Source: Sphingobium algorifonticola (GTDB lineage: Bacteria; Pseudomonadota; Alphaproteobacteria; Sphingomonadales; Sphingomonadaceae). From it: a stretch of DNA of 64,000 bases. The translations under genes and the position numbers were made by a program. The stretch spans positions 62,001 through 126,000 of the forward strand of contig NZ_RZUL01000001.1 of the NCBI RefSeq assembly GCF_004005485.1, given 5' to 3'. The number at the start of each line of letters is the position of its first letter. Positions within the stretch are counted from its first letter, which is position 1. Positions 37,220 through 45,969 of this stretch are shown in pieces. The notes under the pieces were generated by a model. It saw only the letters and a list, made by a program, of their open reading frames with translations, was not told the origin of the DNA and made no database searches.

Positions 37220-37981
37220 ATGGCCGACATAGACATGCCCCCCCTGCCCGCCCCGTCACCGGCGTTGATGGACCGCGCCAGCCTGTTCCTCGATTTCGAT
37301 GGCACGCTGGTCCCGCTGACCGACGTGCCCGAGGGTGTGACGGTTGACCCCGCGCTGCTCGCGCTGCTTGAACAATTGCATCGGGTGCTCGAGGGACGGC
37401 TGGCGATCGTGAGCGGACGATCGATTGCAGTGCTGCGCGACCTGTTCGGTCTGGGCGGGTTTCGGCTGGCGGGCAGCCATGGTCTGGAGCTTGCCGATCC
37501 GGGGCAGGCCCCCCGCGCGCCTGCACGACTGGCGGCTGTCGATGCTGCGCAGGCGGCGCTTGAAGCCTTCGTAGCGGACAGGCCAGGCTTGCTGGTCGAG
37601 CGCAAGACGCTGAGCGTCGCACTGCATTTCCGGCTGGCGCCCGATCAGGAAGCGGCCTGCCGGACGCTCGTCGAACGGATCGTCGCGGAAACGGGGCTGT
37701 TCCTCCAGACCGGCAAGATGCTTTTCGAACTGCGGCCCGGCGGCGCGGACAAAGGCAGCGCGATCCGCGCGATGATGGGCCAAAGCCCTTTGAACATTGG
37801 AAAGCCGCTGTTTATCGGCGACGATGTAACCGACGAAGACGGCTTTGCCGAGGCGATCGCGCTGGGCGGCCAGGGCATATTGGTCGGGCCGCCACGCGCC
37901 ACTTTTGCGCAGTGGCGATTGGAACATGTTGGCGCGGTCAAGCATTATCTCACCGAGAGCGTCGCCTACCTCAGCAGTTAG
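37220..37981 (+). CDS. otsB: Trehalose-6-phosphate phosphatase
   Basis: Protein of 253 residues of the HAD superfamily. Motif I LDFDGTLVPL has Asp25 and Asp27; motif II is IVSGRS and the late acid motif is FIGDDVTDEDGF. It dephosphorylates trehalose-6-phosphate to trehalose. First gene of otsB-GH15-otsA. ATG 37220 begins at MADIDMPPLPAPSP. It makes the compatible solute used in osmotic and desiccation stress. Confidence 0.96.
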   Translation: MADIDMPPLPAPSPALMDRASLFLDFDGTLVPLTDVPEGVTVDPALLALLEQLHRVLEGRLAIVSGRSIAVLRDLFGLGGFRLAGSHGLELADPGQAPRAPARLAAVDAAQAALEAFVADRPGLLVERKTLSVALHFRLAPDQEAACRTLVERIVAETGLFLQTGKMLFELRPGGADKGSAIRAMMGQSPLNIGKPLFIGDDVTDEDGFAEAIALGGQGILVGPPRATFAQWRLEHVGAVKHYLTESVAYLSS

Positions 37982-38045
37982 GGGCTTTTCCACACGTGCC
38001 GTTCCGGCGCGACCTGTGCGGCGCTTTCCCGATGTCAGGGGAACC

Positions 38046-39860
38046 ATGCACGATCACGACCGCAATTCACGCGACCTCAATCTCTGGCCGATCGGCAATT
38101 GTCAGGCGTCGGCCCTGATCGACAGTGCCGGGCGGTTCGTCTGGGCCTGTGTTCCGCGTGTGGACGGCGATCCCGTTTTTTCCGCCCTGCTCGACGACGC
38201 GGCTTGGGACGCGCCGGAGGCGACAGGCTTCTGGGTGATAGAGCTGGAAGGCTGCACCACCGTCGAGCAACGCTATCTGCGCAATACGCCCATCCTGCTG
38301 ACGCGGCAGAGCGACGCAGCAGGCAACGCCATCGAAACCTATGATTTCTGTCCACGTTTTCGGCACAAGGGCCGGATGTATCGCCCGGTCGCGTTTGCGC
38401 GCGTCGTCCGGCCGGTCTCTGGCAGTCCGCGCATCCGCGTGCGCCTGCGCCCGACGACCGCATGGAACAGCGAGGCAGTGCCGGTCAGCTACGGGTCGAA
38501 CCATATCCGCATGGTCCTGTCCTACATGGCGATGCGGCTGACGACCGACGCGCCGATCGGCCTCATCAACCAGGAAAGCTGGTTCCGCCTGGAACAGGAC
38601 GCCCATTTCTTTCTGGGGCCGGACGAGAGCTTTTCCGATGCGCTACGTCCGGCGGTCCAGCGCATGATGGACGACACCATCCTGGAATGGCGTTTGTGGG
38701 TGCGCGGTCTCGCGATACCGCCCGAATGGCAGGAAGCGGTCATCCGGTCGGCCATCACGCTCAAGCTGTGCCAGCATGAGGAGACCGGGGCGATCGTCGC
38801 GGCGCTGACGACATCCATTCCCGAACATGCCGACAGCGGGCGAAACTGGGACTATCGCTATTGCTGGGTGCGCGACGCCTATTACACGGTCGAGGCGCTG
38901 AACCGCCTGGGCGCGCTCGACGTGCTGGAAAGCTATCTGGTCTATCTGCGCAACATCGTGGATGGTGCCAAGGGTGGGCATATTCAGCCGCTCTATGATG
39001 TGCGCGGCAATGCACGGCTGGACGAATGGGAAGCAGAAGCGCTGCCCGGCTATCGCGGCATGGGGCCGGTGCGTGTCGGCAATGCGGCCTATGAACAGGT
39101 GCAGCATGACGCCTACGGCCAGATCGTATTGTCCTCCGTGCAGGGGTTCATCGACCACCGGCTGCTCCGCATGGCGGGTCAGGCGGATTTCGAGGCGCTG
39201 GAGGCCGTCGGCGAACGCGCCTGGGCCGTGCATGACAAGCCTGACGCGGGCCTTTGGGAATTGCGCAACCGGACCCATGTTCACAGCTACAGCGCCGTCA
39301 TGTGCTGGGCGGCCTGCGATCGGCTCGCGCATGCCGCCGGTGCCTTGGGTCTGGCGGCCCGCGAAGCCTATTGGACAGAGCGTGCAACGGCCATGCGCAA
39401 GGACATTCTGCAATCCGCGTGGCGCCCTGAGAGCAACGCTCTGTCCGCCAATTTCGAGGATGACGCGCGCGACGCATCGCTGCTGCAACTGCTGGACCTG
39501 CGCTTTCTCGCGGCCGACGATCCGCAATTTCTTGGCACGCTGGCGGCGCTCGAAACCGATCTCCGGCGCGGCTCGAACATGCTGCGCTACAGCGCGCCCG
39601 ACGATTTCGGCGCGCCGGTGACGGCGTTCAACGTCTGCACATTCTGGCTGATCGAGGCGCTGCACCGCACCGGGCGGCGCGAGGAGGCCCGCGCGCTGTT
39701 CGAGGAGATGCTGACCCGCTGCACGCCCGCGGGCCTGCTGTCGGAAGATATCGACCCGGAAAGCGGCGAGCTGTGGGGCAATTATCCGCAAACCTATTCG
39801 CTGGTGGGAATCATCAACTGTGCCGTGTTGCTCAGCAAACCCTGGAGTGAGTGCCGATGA
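38046..39860 (+). CDS. Glycoside hydrolase family 15 protein (glucoamylase/trehalase type)
   Basis: Protein of 604 residues. The N-terminal beta-sandwich (about 1-230) precedes an (alpha/alpha)6 barrel with SGRNWDYRYCWVRDAYYTVE, the LPGYRGMGPVRVGNAAYEQV motif and the C-terminal EDIDPESGELWGNYPQTYSL motif carrying a likely catalytic acid. Bacterial GH15 enzymes of this layout cut alpha-glucans, and some split trehalose. Its place between otsB and otsA favours trehalose turnover, but the activity is not proved by sequence. No signal peptide. Its TGA overlaps the otsA ATG. Confidence 0.93.
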   Translation: MHDHDRNSRDLNLWPIGNCQASALIDSAGRFVWACVPRVDGDPVFSALLDDAAWDAPEATGFWVIELEGCTTVEQRYLRNTPILLTRQSDAAGNAIETYDFCPRFRHKGRMYRPVAFARVVRPVSGSPRIRVRLRPTTAWNSEAVPVSYGSNHIRMVLSYMAMRLTTDAPIGLINQESWFRLEQDAHFFLGPDESFSDALRPAVQRMMDDTILEWRLWVRGLAIPPEWQEAVIRSAITLKLCQHEETGAIVAALTTSIPEHADSGRNWDYRYCWVRDAYYTVEALNRLGALDVLESYLVYLRNIVDGAKGGHIQPLYDVRGNARLDEWEAEALPGYRGMGPVRVGNAAYEQVQHDAYGQIVLSSVQGFIDHRLLRMAGQADFEALEAVGERAWAVHDKPDAGLWELRNRTHVHSYSAVMCWAACDRLAHAAGALGLAAREAYWTERATAMRKDILQSAWRPESNALSANFEDDARDASLLQLLDLRFLAADDPQFLGTLAALETDLRRGSNMLRYSAPDDFGAPVTAFNVCTFWLIEALHRTGRREEARALFEEMLTRCTPAGLLSEDIDPESGELWGNYPQTYSLVGIINCAVLLSKPWSECR

Positions 39861-41248
39861 GCCGCCTGATCGTGATTTCCAACCGGGTCAGCCGCCCGAG
39901 CAAGGGCGGCGAACAGGGCGGCCTGGCCGTGGCGCTCGCCGCGGCGCTGCGTCAGAGCCGGGGCATATGGGTCGGCTGGTCGGGCAACGTGACCGAAAAG
40001 TTCACCGGGCAGATCGCGTTCAATGAGGACGACGGCGTAAAGACCGCGACGATCGACCTGGAGGAACAGGACGTCGATGAATATTATAACGGCTATGCCA
40101 ACAAGACGCTGTGGCCGCTGTTCCATTTTCGCATAGACATTGCCGAATATGCGCGGGACTTCGAAGGCGGCTACAACCGTGTGAACCAGCGTTTCGCCGA
40201 TACCGTAAGCCCCCTGGTGGAGCCGGACGATGTGCTGTGGGTGCATGATTATCACATGATCCCGCTGGGCCAGATGCTCCGCAGGAAAGGGCATCGCAAC
40301 CGCATAGGCTTTTTCCTGCACATTCCCTGGCCGCCCACACGTCTGCTGGTATCGCTGCCCCATCACAGCAAGCTGGTGGAAACGCTGTTCGCCTACGATG
40401 TCGTGGGATTCCATACCGAGGAATGGCTCGAATCCTTCCGCCATTATGTCGAGAAGGAAATGGGCGGCAGCGTGGATGGCGACCATGTGACGCTGGGCGG
40501 CCGCACGATCCAGGCAATCGCCTGCCCGATCGGCATCGACGCGCCCGAGTTCATCGCTGCCAGCAAGGGCGAAGCAGCGGCCAAAATGCAGGAGCAGGTG
40601 CGCAAGTCGCTACAGGACCGGGCGATGATCGTCGGGGTTGATCGGCTCGATTACAGCAAGGGGCTGGAGGAACGGTTCAACGGCTATGCCCGCTTTCTGA
40701 AGGACAATCCCGATATCCATCGCCAAGTGGTGCTGGTGCAGATTGCGCCGCCTTCACGCGGCGAAGTGGAAAGCTATCAGGAAATCCGCGCTACGCTGGA
40801 CGCACTGGCAGGGCGGATCAACGGCGAATATAGCGATGTCGACTGGACACCCATCCGCTACGTCAATCAGGGCTATCCGCGCGACCAGCTCGCGGGCATC
40901 TATCGCGCGGCGCGGATCGGTCTGGTGACGCCGCTGCGCGACGGGATGAACCTGGTCGCCAAGGAATATGTCGCCGCGCAGGACCCCGAAGACCCCGGCG
41001 TCCTCATCCTCTCCCGCTTCGCAGGCGCCGCGACGCAGCTCAAGGATGCGCTGCTCATCAATCCCTACAGCCCCGAGGAAATGTCCGATGCCATCGGCAA
41101 GGCGCTGCGCATGCCGCTGGAGGAGCGCAAGCGGCGCTGGCAGGCGATGATGCAGATTATCGAGGAACAGGACGTGTCCTGGTGGCGATCGGCCTTCGCG
41201 ATGCGACTGGAGGACGCGCACAAGGTGAGAGAGCCGCAGGAAGCCTGA
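39857..41248 (+). CDS. otsA: Trehalose-6-phosphate synthase
   Basis: GT20 enzyme of 463 residues. Visible motifs: LIVISNRVSRPSKGGEQGGL at the start, HDYHMIPLGQMLR, and the donor-binding GVDRLDYSKGLEERF. It joins UDP-glucose and glucose-6-phosphate. ATG 39857 overlaps the GH15 TGA (ATGA), so the three genes are translationally linked. A GTG at 39851 is a less likely start. Confidence 0.97.
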   Translation: MSRLIVISNRVSRPSKGGEQGGLAVALAAALRQSRGIWVGWSGNVTEKFTGQIAFNEDDGVKTATIDLEEQDVDEYYNGYANKTLWPLFHFRIDIAEYARDFEGGYNRVNQRFADTVSPLVEPDDVLWVHDYHMIPLGQMLRRKGHRNRIGFFLHIPWPPTRLLVSLPHHSKLVETLFAYDVVGFHTEEWLESFRHYVEKEMGGSVDGDHVTLGGRTIQAIACPIGIDAPEFIAASKGEAAAKMQEQVRKSLQDRAMIVGVDRLDYSKGLEERFNGYARFLKDNPDIHRQVVLVQIAPPSRGEVESYQEIRATLDALAGRINGEYSDVDWTPIRYVNQGYPRDQLAGIYRAARIGLVTPLRDGMNLVAKEYVAAQDPEDPGVLILSRFAGAATQLKDALLINPYSPEEMSDAIGKALRMPLEERKRRWQAMMQIIEEQDVSWWRSAFAMRLEDAHKVREPQEA

Positions 41249-41278
41249 CGGAGTCGCGATCGGGCCGTAGCGGTGACG

Positions 41279-42040
41279 CTAGACCTTGTTCGCCGCCTCC
41301 ACCCATTGCGCCGTCAGCACCGTGGCGGCCTCGACATCCTGGGGGAAATCGACTTCCTGCCAGGGCAGTCCCTCGATCGAGACAGTGCCGACGGCATGCC
41401 CCTTCGCAATGATGTCGATGGCGCGCAGATACCAGCGTTCGACGCCTTCGGGCGTTCGCATCATCTGGTCCACCTGATTGCGGAAAATCGCCGGACCTTC
41501 GCCGCGAAAGGCCAGCATACCGATCGACTCGGCATTGGTATCCGGCGGCAAAAGGCGCTTGCCGATGGCGTGGAGGCGTCCGGTCGCATCCCGGTTCACT
41601 TTCATGTCATCATCGTCATAGTCCGCCTTGACATCGACGGTGACGGTAATGGGCGCGCTGGCCCCGGCAATCAGCCTGGCGACGATCTCCGGCGAGACGA
41701 TGGTATCGCCATTCAGGATGATGAAATCGCGGTCCATTTCCTCGCGCGCGATCCAGCAAGTGCCCAGATTGTCGGCAACCTGAAAAAAGGGATTGAACAA
41801 AGTCCTGATCCGCGCGCCGGTGTCGCGATAGAGTTGCAGCGCATGATCCTCGACCCGTTCGGTGCGAAAGCCGGTGACGACCACGATGTCGGTCACGCCA
41901 TTGGCGACGAGCGCCGCAACCTGCCAGCCGATCAGGCTGCGGCCGTTGAAGTCGATCATGCATTTGGGCACGTCGCGGGTCAGCGGCAACAGGCGGGAAC
42001 CTTGCCCGGCGGACAATATGATGGCTTTGGTGATGCTCAT
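41279..42040 (-). CDS. Sugar-nucleotidyl/phosphocholine cytidylyltransferase-family enzyme
   Basis: Protein of 253 residues with the nucleotidyltransferase signature IILSAGQGSRLLPLTRDVPK at 8-27 and ILNGDTI for metal binding. Residues DVKADYDDDDMKVNRD follow the LicC-like group, which transfers CMP to phosphocholine, and related enzymes that make CDP-alcohols or CDP-glycerate. The substrate is inferred only. It is convergent with otsA and divergent from the flippase gene (55 bp), starting a block with a second nucleotidyltransferase and a lipid kinase. Confidence 0.85.
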   Translation of the reverse strand: MSITKAIILSAGQGSRLLPLTRDVPKCMIDFNGRSLIGWQVAALVANGVTDIVVVTGFRTERVEDHALQLYRDTGARIRTLFNPFFQVADNLGTCWIAREEMDRDFIILNGDTIVSPEIVARLIAGASAPITVTVDVKADYDDDDMKVNRDATGRLHAIGKRLLPPDTNAESIGMLAFRGEGPAIFRNQVDQMMRTPEGVERWYLRAIDIIAKGHAVGTVSIEGLPWQEVDFPQDVEAATVLTAQWVEAANKV

Positions 42041-42095
42041 GCGCCCTGCCCTAGCCAATTCCCCCGCCATCGACAATGACCGGCACACGCCGTAG

Positions 42096-43478
42096 ATGCG
42101 GGGCAACGGGAAAGCAGGTTCTGATCCATTGGCGGGCTTCAAGATAAGGGGATGGCGCAAGCGCGAGGCTAGTGCCGGGCGCGCGGCGGACGGCAGCGAC
42201 GCTGCCTTCGGCCGCATCCTTGCCAACACGGCCTGGTTGCTGGGGGGCAAGGGCGTCGGCGCAGTGCTGAGCCTGTTCTATCTCGCCATCATCACCCGCA
42301 CGCTGGGCGTGGCCGACTTCGGCCGCTTTGCGCTCATCACCAGCACGGCGCAGGCGATCAGCGTTCTTGTGACTTTCGAATCCTGGCAGATAGTGGTGCG
42401 CTTCGGCCAGACCCATCTGCAAGGCGGCGCGCCGCATGCGCTCAACCGTCTGATCCGGTTCTGCATATTGATCGACATGGCGTCCGCGCTGGCGGGATGC
42501 GCGATCGCGGCGGGCATCGTCATTCTGCTCGGGCCGTGGCTGGGTCTGTCGGACGATCTGTCGGCGCATGCGCTGCTGTTCTGCGCGGTCATGCTGATCG
42601 GCATCCGATCGACGCCGATGGGCATGCTGCGGCTGTTCGACCGCTTCGACACCGGCACCCTGGCTGAAACGGTGGTGCCGGTCGTGCGAATGGTGGGCGC
42701 ACTGGTCGTGCTTGCGTCCGGTCCTTCAGTGACGCGCTTCCTGATGGTCTGGGGCGCGGCGGAACTGCTGTGCGCCGGGGCCTACTGGGTGCTGGCGCTG
42801 CGTACCGTGCGCGGGCGGATCGGGTCGTGGCGATCGGGGCAGATATGGGCGGCGCGGGACGAAAACCCCGGTCTCGTCGGATTTCTGACAGCGACCAACC
42901 TGTCGACCACCTTTTCGTCGGCGGGCAAGCAGGTCGCGGTGCTGATCGTCGGCCTGTTTACCGGGCCGGTCGGCGCGGGTCTTTATCGTCTGGCCTATCA
43001 GCTCAACCAGGCATTGGCGAAAATCTCGCAACTGCTATCCCGCACCGTGTTCGCCGAACTATCGCGGGCCAGCGCGTGCAACAATATGGATGATCTGCGC
43101 GCGCTGCTGCGCCGGACGAACCGGCTGGCGCTGGTATCAGGCGCAGCAATCGTGGTGCTGGTACTGCTGACGGGGCAACCGTTGCTGCGGCTGATTGCGG
43201 GCCCCTCTTTCGATGGGGCCTATCCCATCCTGCTGGTGCTCGGCATTGCAGCAGCCATAGAGGTCGTCGGCCTGGGCTTTGGCCCCCTTCTCATGGCGAC
43301 CGGCCGGACGAGCCGCGCGCTCCAGATCAGCCTCGCCACCACTGCTCTGCTCCTGACCGCGCAAACCCTGTTGTTGCCGATACACGGCCCGATCGGTGCC
43401 GCCTATGCCAACGTCCTGGCGGCGATCGTCGGCCTTGCGCTGCTGGGCTGGGCCAGCCGCGCGGCGATCAGACGCTAG
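42096..43478 (+). CDS. Polysaccharide/lipid flippase (MATE/Wzx superfamily)
   Basis: Integral membrane protein of 460 residues with about 12-14 hydrophobic segments; the first is NTAWLLGGKGVGAVLSLFYL and the fold is that of oligosaccharide exporters. About 40 basic residues precede it in the cytoplasm. Such proteins flip lipid-linked sugars or other amphiphiles across the inner membrane. The stop overlaps that of the convergent nucleotidyltransferase gene by 4 bp. Surrounding genes suggest a lipid or glycan headgroup substrate, unidentified. Confidence 0.85.
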   Translation: MRGNGKAGSDPLAGFKIRGWRKREASAGRAADGSDAAFGRILANTAWLLGGKGVGAVLSLFYLAIITRTLGVADFGRFALITSTAQAISVLVTFESWQIVVRFGQTHLQGGAPHALNRLIRFCILIDMASALAGCAIAAGIVILLGPWLGLSDDLSAHALLFCAVMLIGIRSTPMGMLRLFDRFDTGTLAETVVPVVRMVGALVVLASGPSVTRFLMVWGAAELLCAGAYWVLALRTVRGRIGSWRSGQIWAARDENPGLVGFLTATNLSTTFSSAGKQVAVLIVGLFTGPVGAGLYRLAYQLNQALAKISQLLSRTVFAELSRASACNNMDDLRALLRRTNRLALVSGAAIVVLVLLTGQPLLRLIAGPSFDGAYPILLVLGIAAAIEVVGLGFGPLLMATGRTSRALQISLATTALLLTAQTLLLPIHGPIGAAYANVLAAIVGLALLGWASRAAIRR

Positions 43479-44272
43479 GCGCGCATCGCCAATATCTGCT
43501 CGACCAGCACGAGATCCTCGGGCTTGTCCACGTCGATGCAGGCTTCAGCCTGCGGCATCGCCACGATGCGCGCCTGCGCGCCGAACCTCTTGCCGAGGCG
43601 CGCGGCCGCCCCCTGGATCGTCAGGATGCGCAACAGCGCCCCGCCGAGCAGCCACGGGCCGAAGGCACCGACGATCTTCATGCCTTTCTTGCGGTCCTGC
43701 TCGACCGATTGCCACCGCTCCAGCATCGGCCGTGCGCGATCGCTGCCGATCCAGAAAAGATTGGCCCCCGACCACCAGCCGTTGCGGAACTTGAGCCAGG
43801 TGCGGCGGCTTTGCGGATAGCGGGCGAGCAATATCCGCCGTTCCACCATGGCAACGGCGATGTCACAACCAGCCGCTCCCGCAATCATGCTGTCGATCAT
43901 CGCGGCGGACAGCAGCACATTATCCGCCGTCGTCAGCAGCACCGGCAACGCCGCCGGGCCATCGATCGCGGCGAGGACCGAGCGGCTGATGCCTGCGCCG
44001 CTTTCCATGAACCGGATCGCCGGATCGTCGATCCACACCGCAAGCTCCGGGTCCGCCCTCAGCCCGGCGACGTTCTGCGCCAGTATGACGATGGCACCGA
44101 TAGCGGCGTGGCGCGAGAGCGTGTCCAGCACATGCGCGAGCATCGGACGCCCGCCGACTGGCAGCAACGCCTTGGTCGAAACACCGCTGCCATCCAGCAG
44201 CGGATCGGGGCCGGGGCGGCTGCCCGCCAGGATGATGGCCGTCACCCCGGGGGGGCTTTGCGCGTCGAACAT
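43475..44272 (-). CDS. MobA-like nucleotidyltransferase
   Basis: Protein of 265 residues with an NTP-transferase fold: TAIILAGSRPGPDPLLDGSG, then STKALLPVGGRPMLAHVL, and LLTTADNVLL as the metal-binding segment. The insertion in the nucleotide loop sets it apart from standard MobA or sugar transferases. A C-terminal DVDKPEDLVLVE motif is typical of the superfamily. Together with the enzyme at 41279-42040 it gives two nucleotidyltransferases in one block. Substrate unknown. ATG 44272 (MFDAQSPPG). Confidence 0.82.
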   Translation of the reverse strand: MFDAQSPPGVTAIILAGSRPGPDPLLDGSGVSTKALLPVGGRPMLAHVLDTLSRHAAIGAIVILAQNVAGLRADPELAVWIDDPAIRFMESGAGISRSVLAAIDGPAALPVLLTTADNVLLSAAMIDSMIAGAAGCDIAVAMVERRILLARYPQSRRTWLKFRNGWWSGANLFWIGSDRARPMLERWQSVEQDRKKGMKIVGAFGPWLLGGALLRILTIQGAAARLGKRFGAQARIVAMPQAEACIDVDKPEDLVLVEQILAMRA

Positions 44273-44351
44273 GGCGCGCCTGTAGCGAAACATTCGCCGC
44301 GCGCCCATATGGGCAGGGAAAGAAATGCGATTCGGCGCGTTCGGAGGCGTA

Positions 44352-45176
44352 ATGAAAAAGCTCTGGCTCCTCTCGAACAGCAACAGCGGCAGCTATGATG
44401 CGGCGTTATGTGCGCGCATTGGCGATACCGTTGCGGCCAATGGCGCGGCATTCGACCGCAGCATCACCCTGCCTGACGACGACCTACCCGACCGGGCGGA
44501 GATCGAGGCGGCAGGCGTGGACATATTGGCGATCCTGACCGGCGACGGGACGATCAACGCGATGGTGAACCGGCTGGAAGGCTGGGGCGGGCAGGTACTC
44601 ATCCTGCCCGGCGGCACCATGAACCTGCTGTCCAAGGCGCTGCACGGCGATGAAGTAGCGCCGCTGATCGTCGAACGCACGCTGAACAACCACGCGCATG
44701 ACACGGCGCTGCCGGTCGTCGAAGGCTGCGGCCATCGCGCGCTGGTCGGCGTGATCGCCGGCCCGACCGCCGCTTGGGTCGATGTGCGCGAGGACATGCG
44801 CGCGCTCGACATTTTCAGCCTGGCCGCGACCGTACCCGGCGCCATTGCCCAGACATTCCGGGGCGATATGGTGCGGCTGGCCGGACAGAGCGAAGACTAT
44901 CAGGCGATCTACATCCAGCCGGTCGGCGACATGCTCGAAGCGATCGGCATTCGCGCGCAGAATGCGGCGGAGCTGGTGCAGCATGGCATCGCCTGGCTTT
45001 CCGGGGATTTTCGCAAGGGTCCGGCCGAAGTGCTCGCCACCGGTCCGGTGGTGACGGTCGAATGCGACAGCGACATCGGGCTGCTGGTCGACGGCGAAAA
45101 GCGCGAAGGCGCACATCCCTGCACGTTCGAAGCGGGCAAGAGCCGCCTGCGCTTCATCAAGACGCTGCCGGGCTGA
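44352..45176 (+). CDS. Diacylglycerol/ceramide-kinase-family lipid kinase
   Basis: Protein of 274 residues. It begins MKKLWLLSNSNSGSYD and has the DAGK nucleotide motif LTGDGTINAMVN (62-73) and LPGGTMNLLSKAL (85-97). The beta-rich C-terminal domain ends CTFEAGKSRLRF. Family members phosphorylate diacylglycerol, sphingoid bases or ceramide at the membrane. It is followed 9 bp later by a metallophosphoesterase gene. In a sphingolipid-making lineage a ceramide substrate is attractive but unproven. Confidence 0.88.
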   Translation: MKKLWLLSNSNSGSYDAALCARIGDTVAANGAAFDRSITLPDDDLPDRAEIEAAGVDILAILTGDGTINAMVNRLEGWGGQVLILPGGTMNLLSKALHGDEVAPLIVERTLNNHAHDTALPVVEGCGHRALVGVIAGPTAAWVDVREDMRALDIFSLAATVPGAIAQTFRGDMVRLAGQSEDYQAIYIQPVGDMLEAIGIRAQNAAELVQHGIAWLSGDFRKGPAEVLATGPVVTVECDSDIGLLVDGEKREGAHPCTFEAGKSRLRFIKTLPG

Positions 45177-45185
45177 CGCGCATCC

Positions 45186-45917
45186 ATGACGCTGCTGTTC
45201 CACGCCAGCGACCTGCATTTCGGGCGGGAGGACGGCGCCGCACTGGCCTGGTTCGTGAGCGAAGCGGAACGGGCGCGCCCCGATGCGATCGTCATTACCG
45301 GCGACCTGACGATGCGCGCGCGCCACAGCGAGTTCCGCGCGGCATGCCGCTGGCTGGAGCGGCTGCCTGCCCCCGTATCCGTTGAAGTCGGCAACCATGA
45401 CCTGCCCTACTTCGATCTGCTCGCCCGCTTCTTTCGCCCCTACAAACGTTATGACCAGCTGGAGCGGATGATCGAGCGCCCACTCGCGCTGCGCCATGTC
45501 AGCATTGTGCCGCTGCGCACCACGGCGCGCGCGCAATGGCGGCTCAACTGGTCGAAAGGCATTGTCACTGCCGATCGACTGGCGGAAACGCTGGACGTGC
45601 TGGCCGGCGCGCAGACGCCGCACCGGCTGATTGCCTGCCATCATCCGCTGATTGAGGCGGGAACCAGCGGCACCGCCGCGACGCGGGGCGGGCGGCGGGC
45701 GCTGCGGGCGCTGGCGACCCGTGGCGCGACCGCCGTACTTTCCGGCCATGTCCACGATCCGTTCGACCATGTTGAGATGATCGACGGCCGCGCCATAAGG
45801 CTGATCGGGGCTGGCACCTTGTCCGAGCGGTTGCGCGACAGCCGCCCCGGATATAACGCCATCCATATCGATCCCGTCACGCAGGCGATGACAGTGGACC
45901 CGGTCACGCTGTCCTGA
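45186..45917 (+). CDS. Metallophosphoesterase
   Basis: Protein of 243 residues with all calcineurin-like motifs: HASDLHFGRED (Asp9, His11), ITGDLTMRARHSEF, VGNHD, CHHPL and SGHVHDPF. It hydrolyses phosphomono- or diesters using two metals; the substrate may be a nucleotide, cyclic nucleotide or lipid. Tight linkage with the lipid kinase suggests headgroup or CDP-intermediate handling. No signal peptide or membrane segment. Confidence 0.9.
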   Translation: MTLLFHASDLHFGREDGAALAWFVSEAERARPDAIVITGDLTMRARHSEFRAACRWLERLPAPVSVEVGNHDLPYFDLLARFFRPYKRYDQLERMIERPLALRHVSIVPLRTTARAQWRLNWSKGIVTADRLAETLDVLAGAQTPHRLIACHHPLIEAGTSGTAATRGGRRALRALATRGATAVLSGHVHDPFDHVEMIDGRAIRLIGAGTLSERLRDSRPGYNAIHIDPVTQAMTVDPVTLS

Positions 45918-45969
45918 TTGTCACGCGCGCCGATTGACACGACGCCAGCGGTCCTTACGCTGACGCAAC

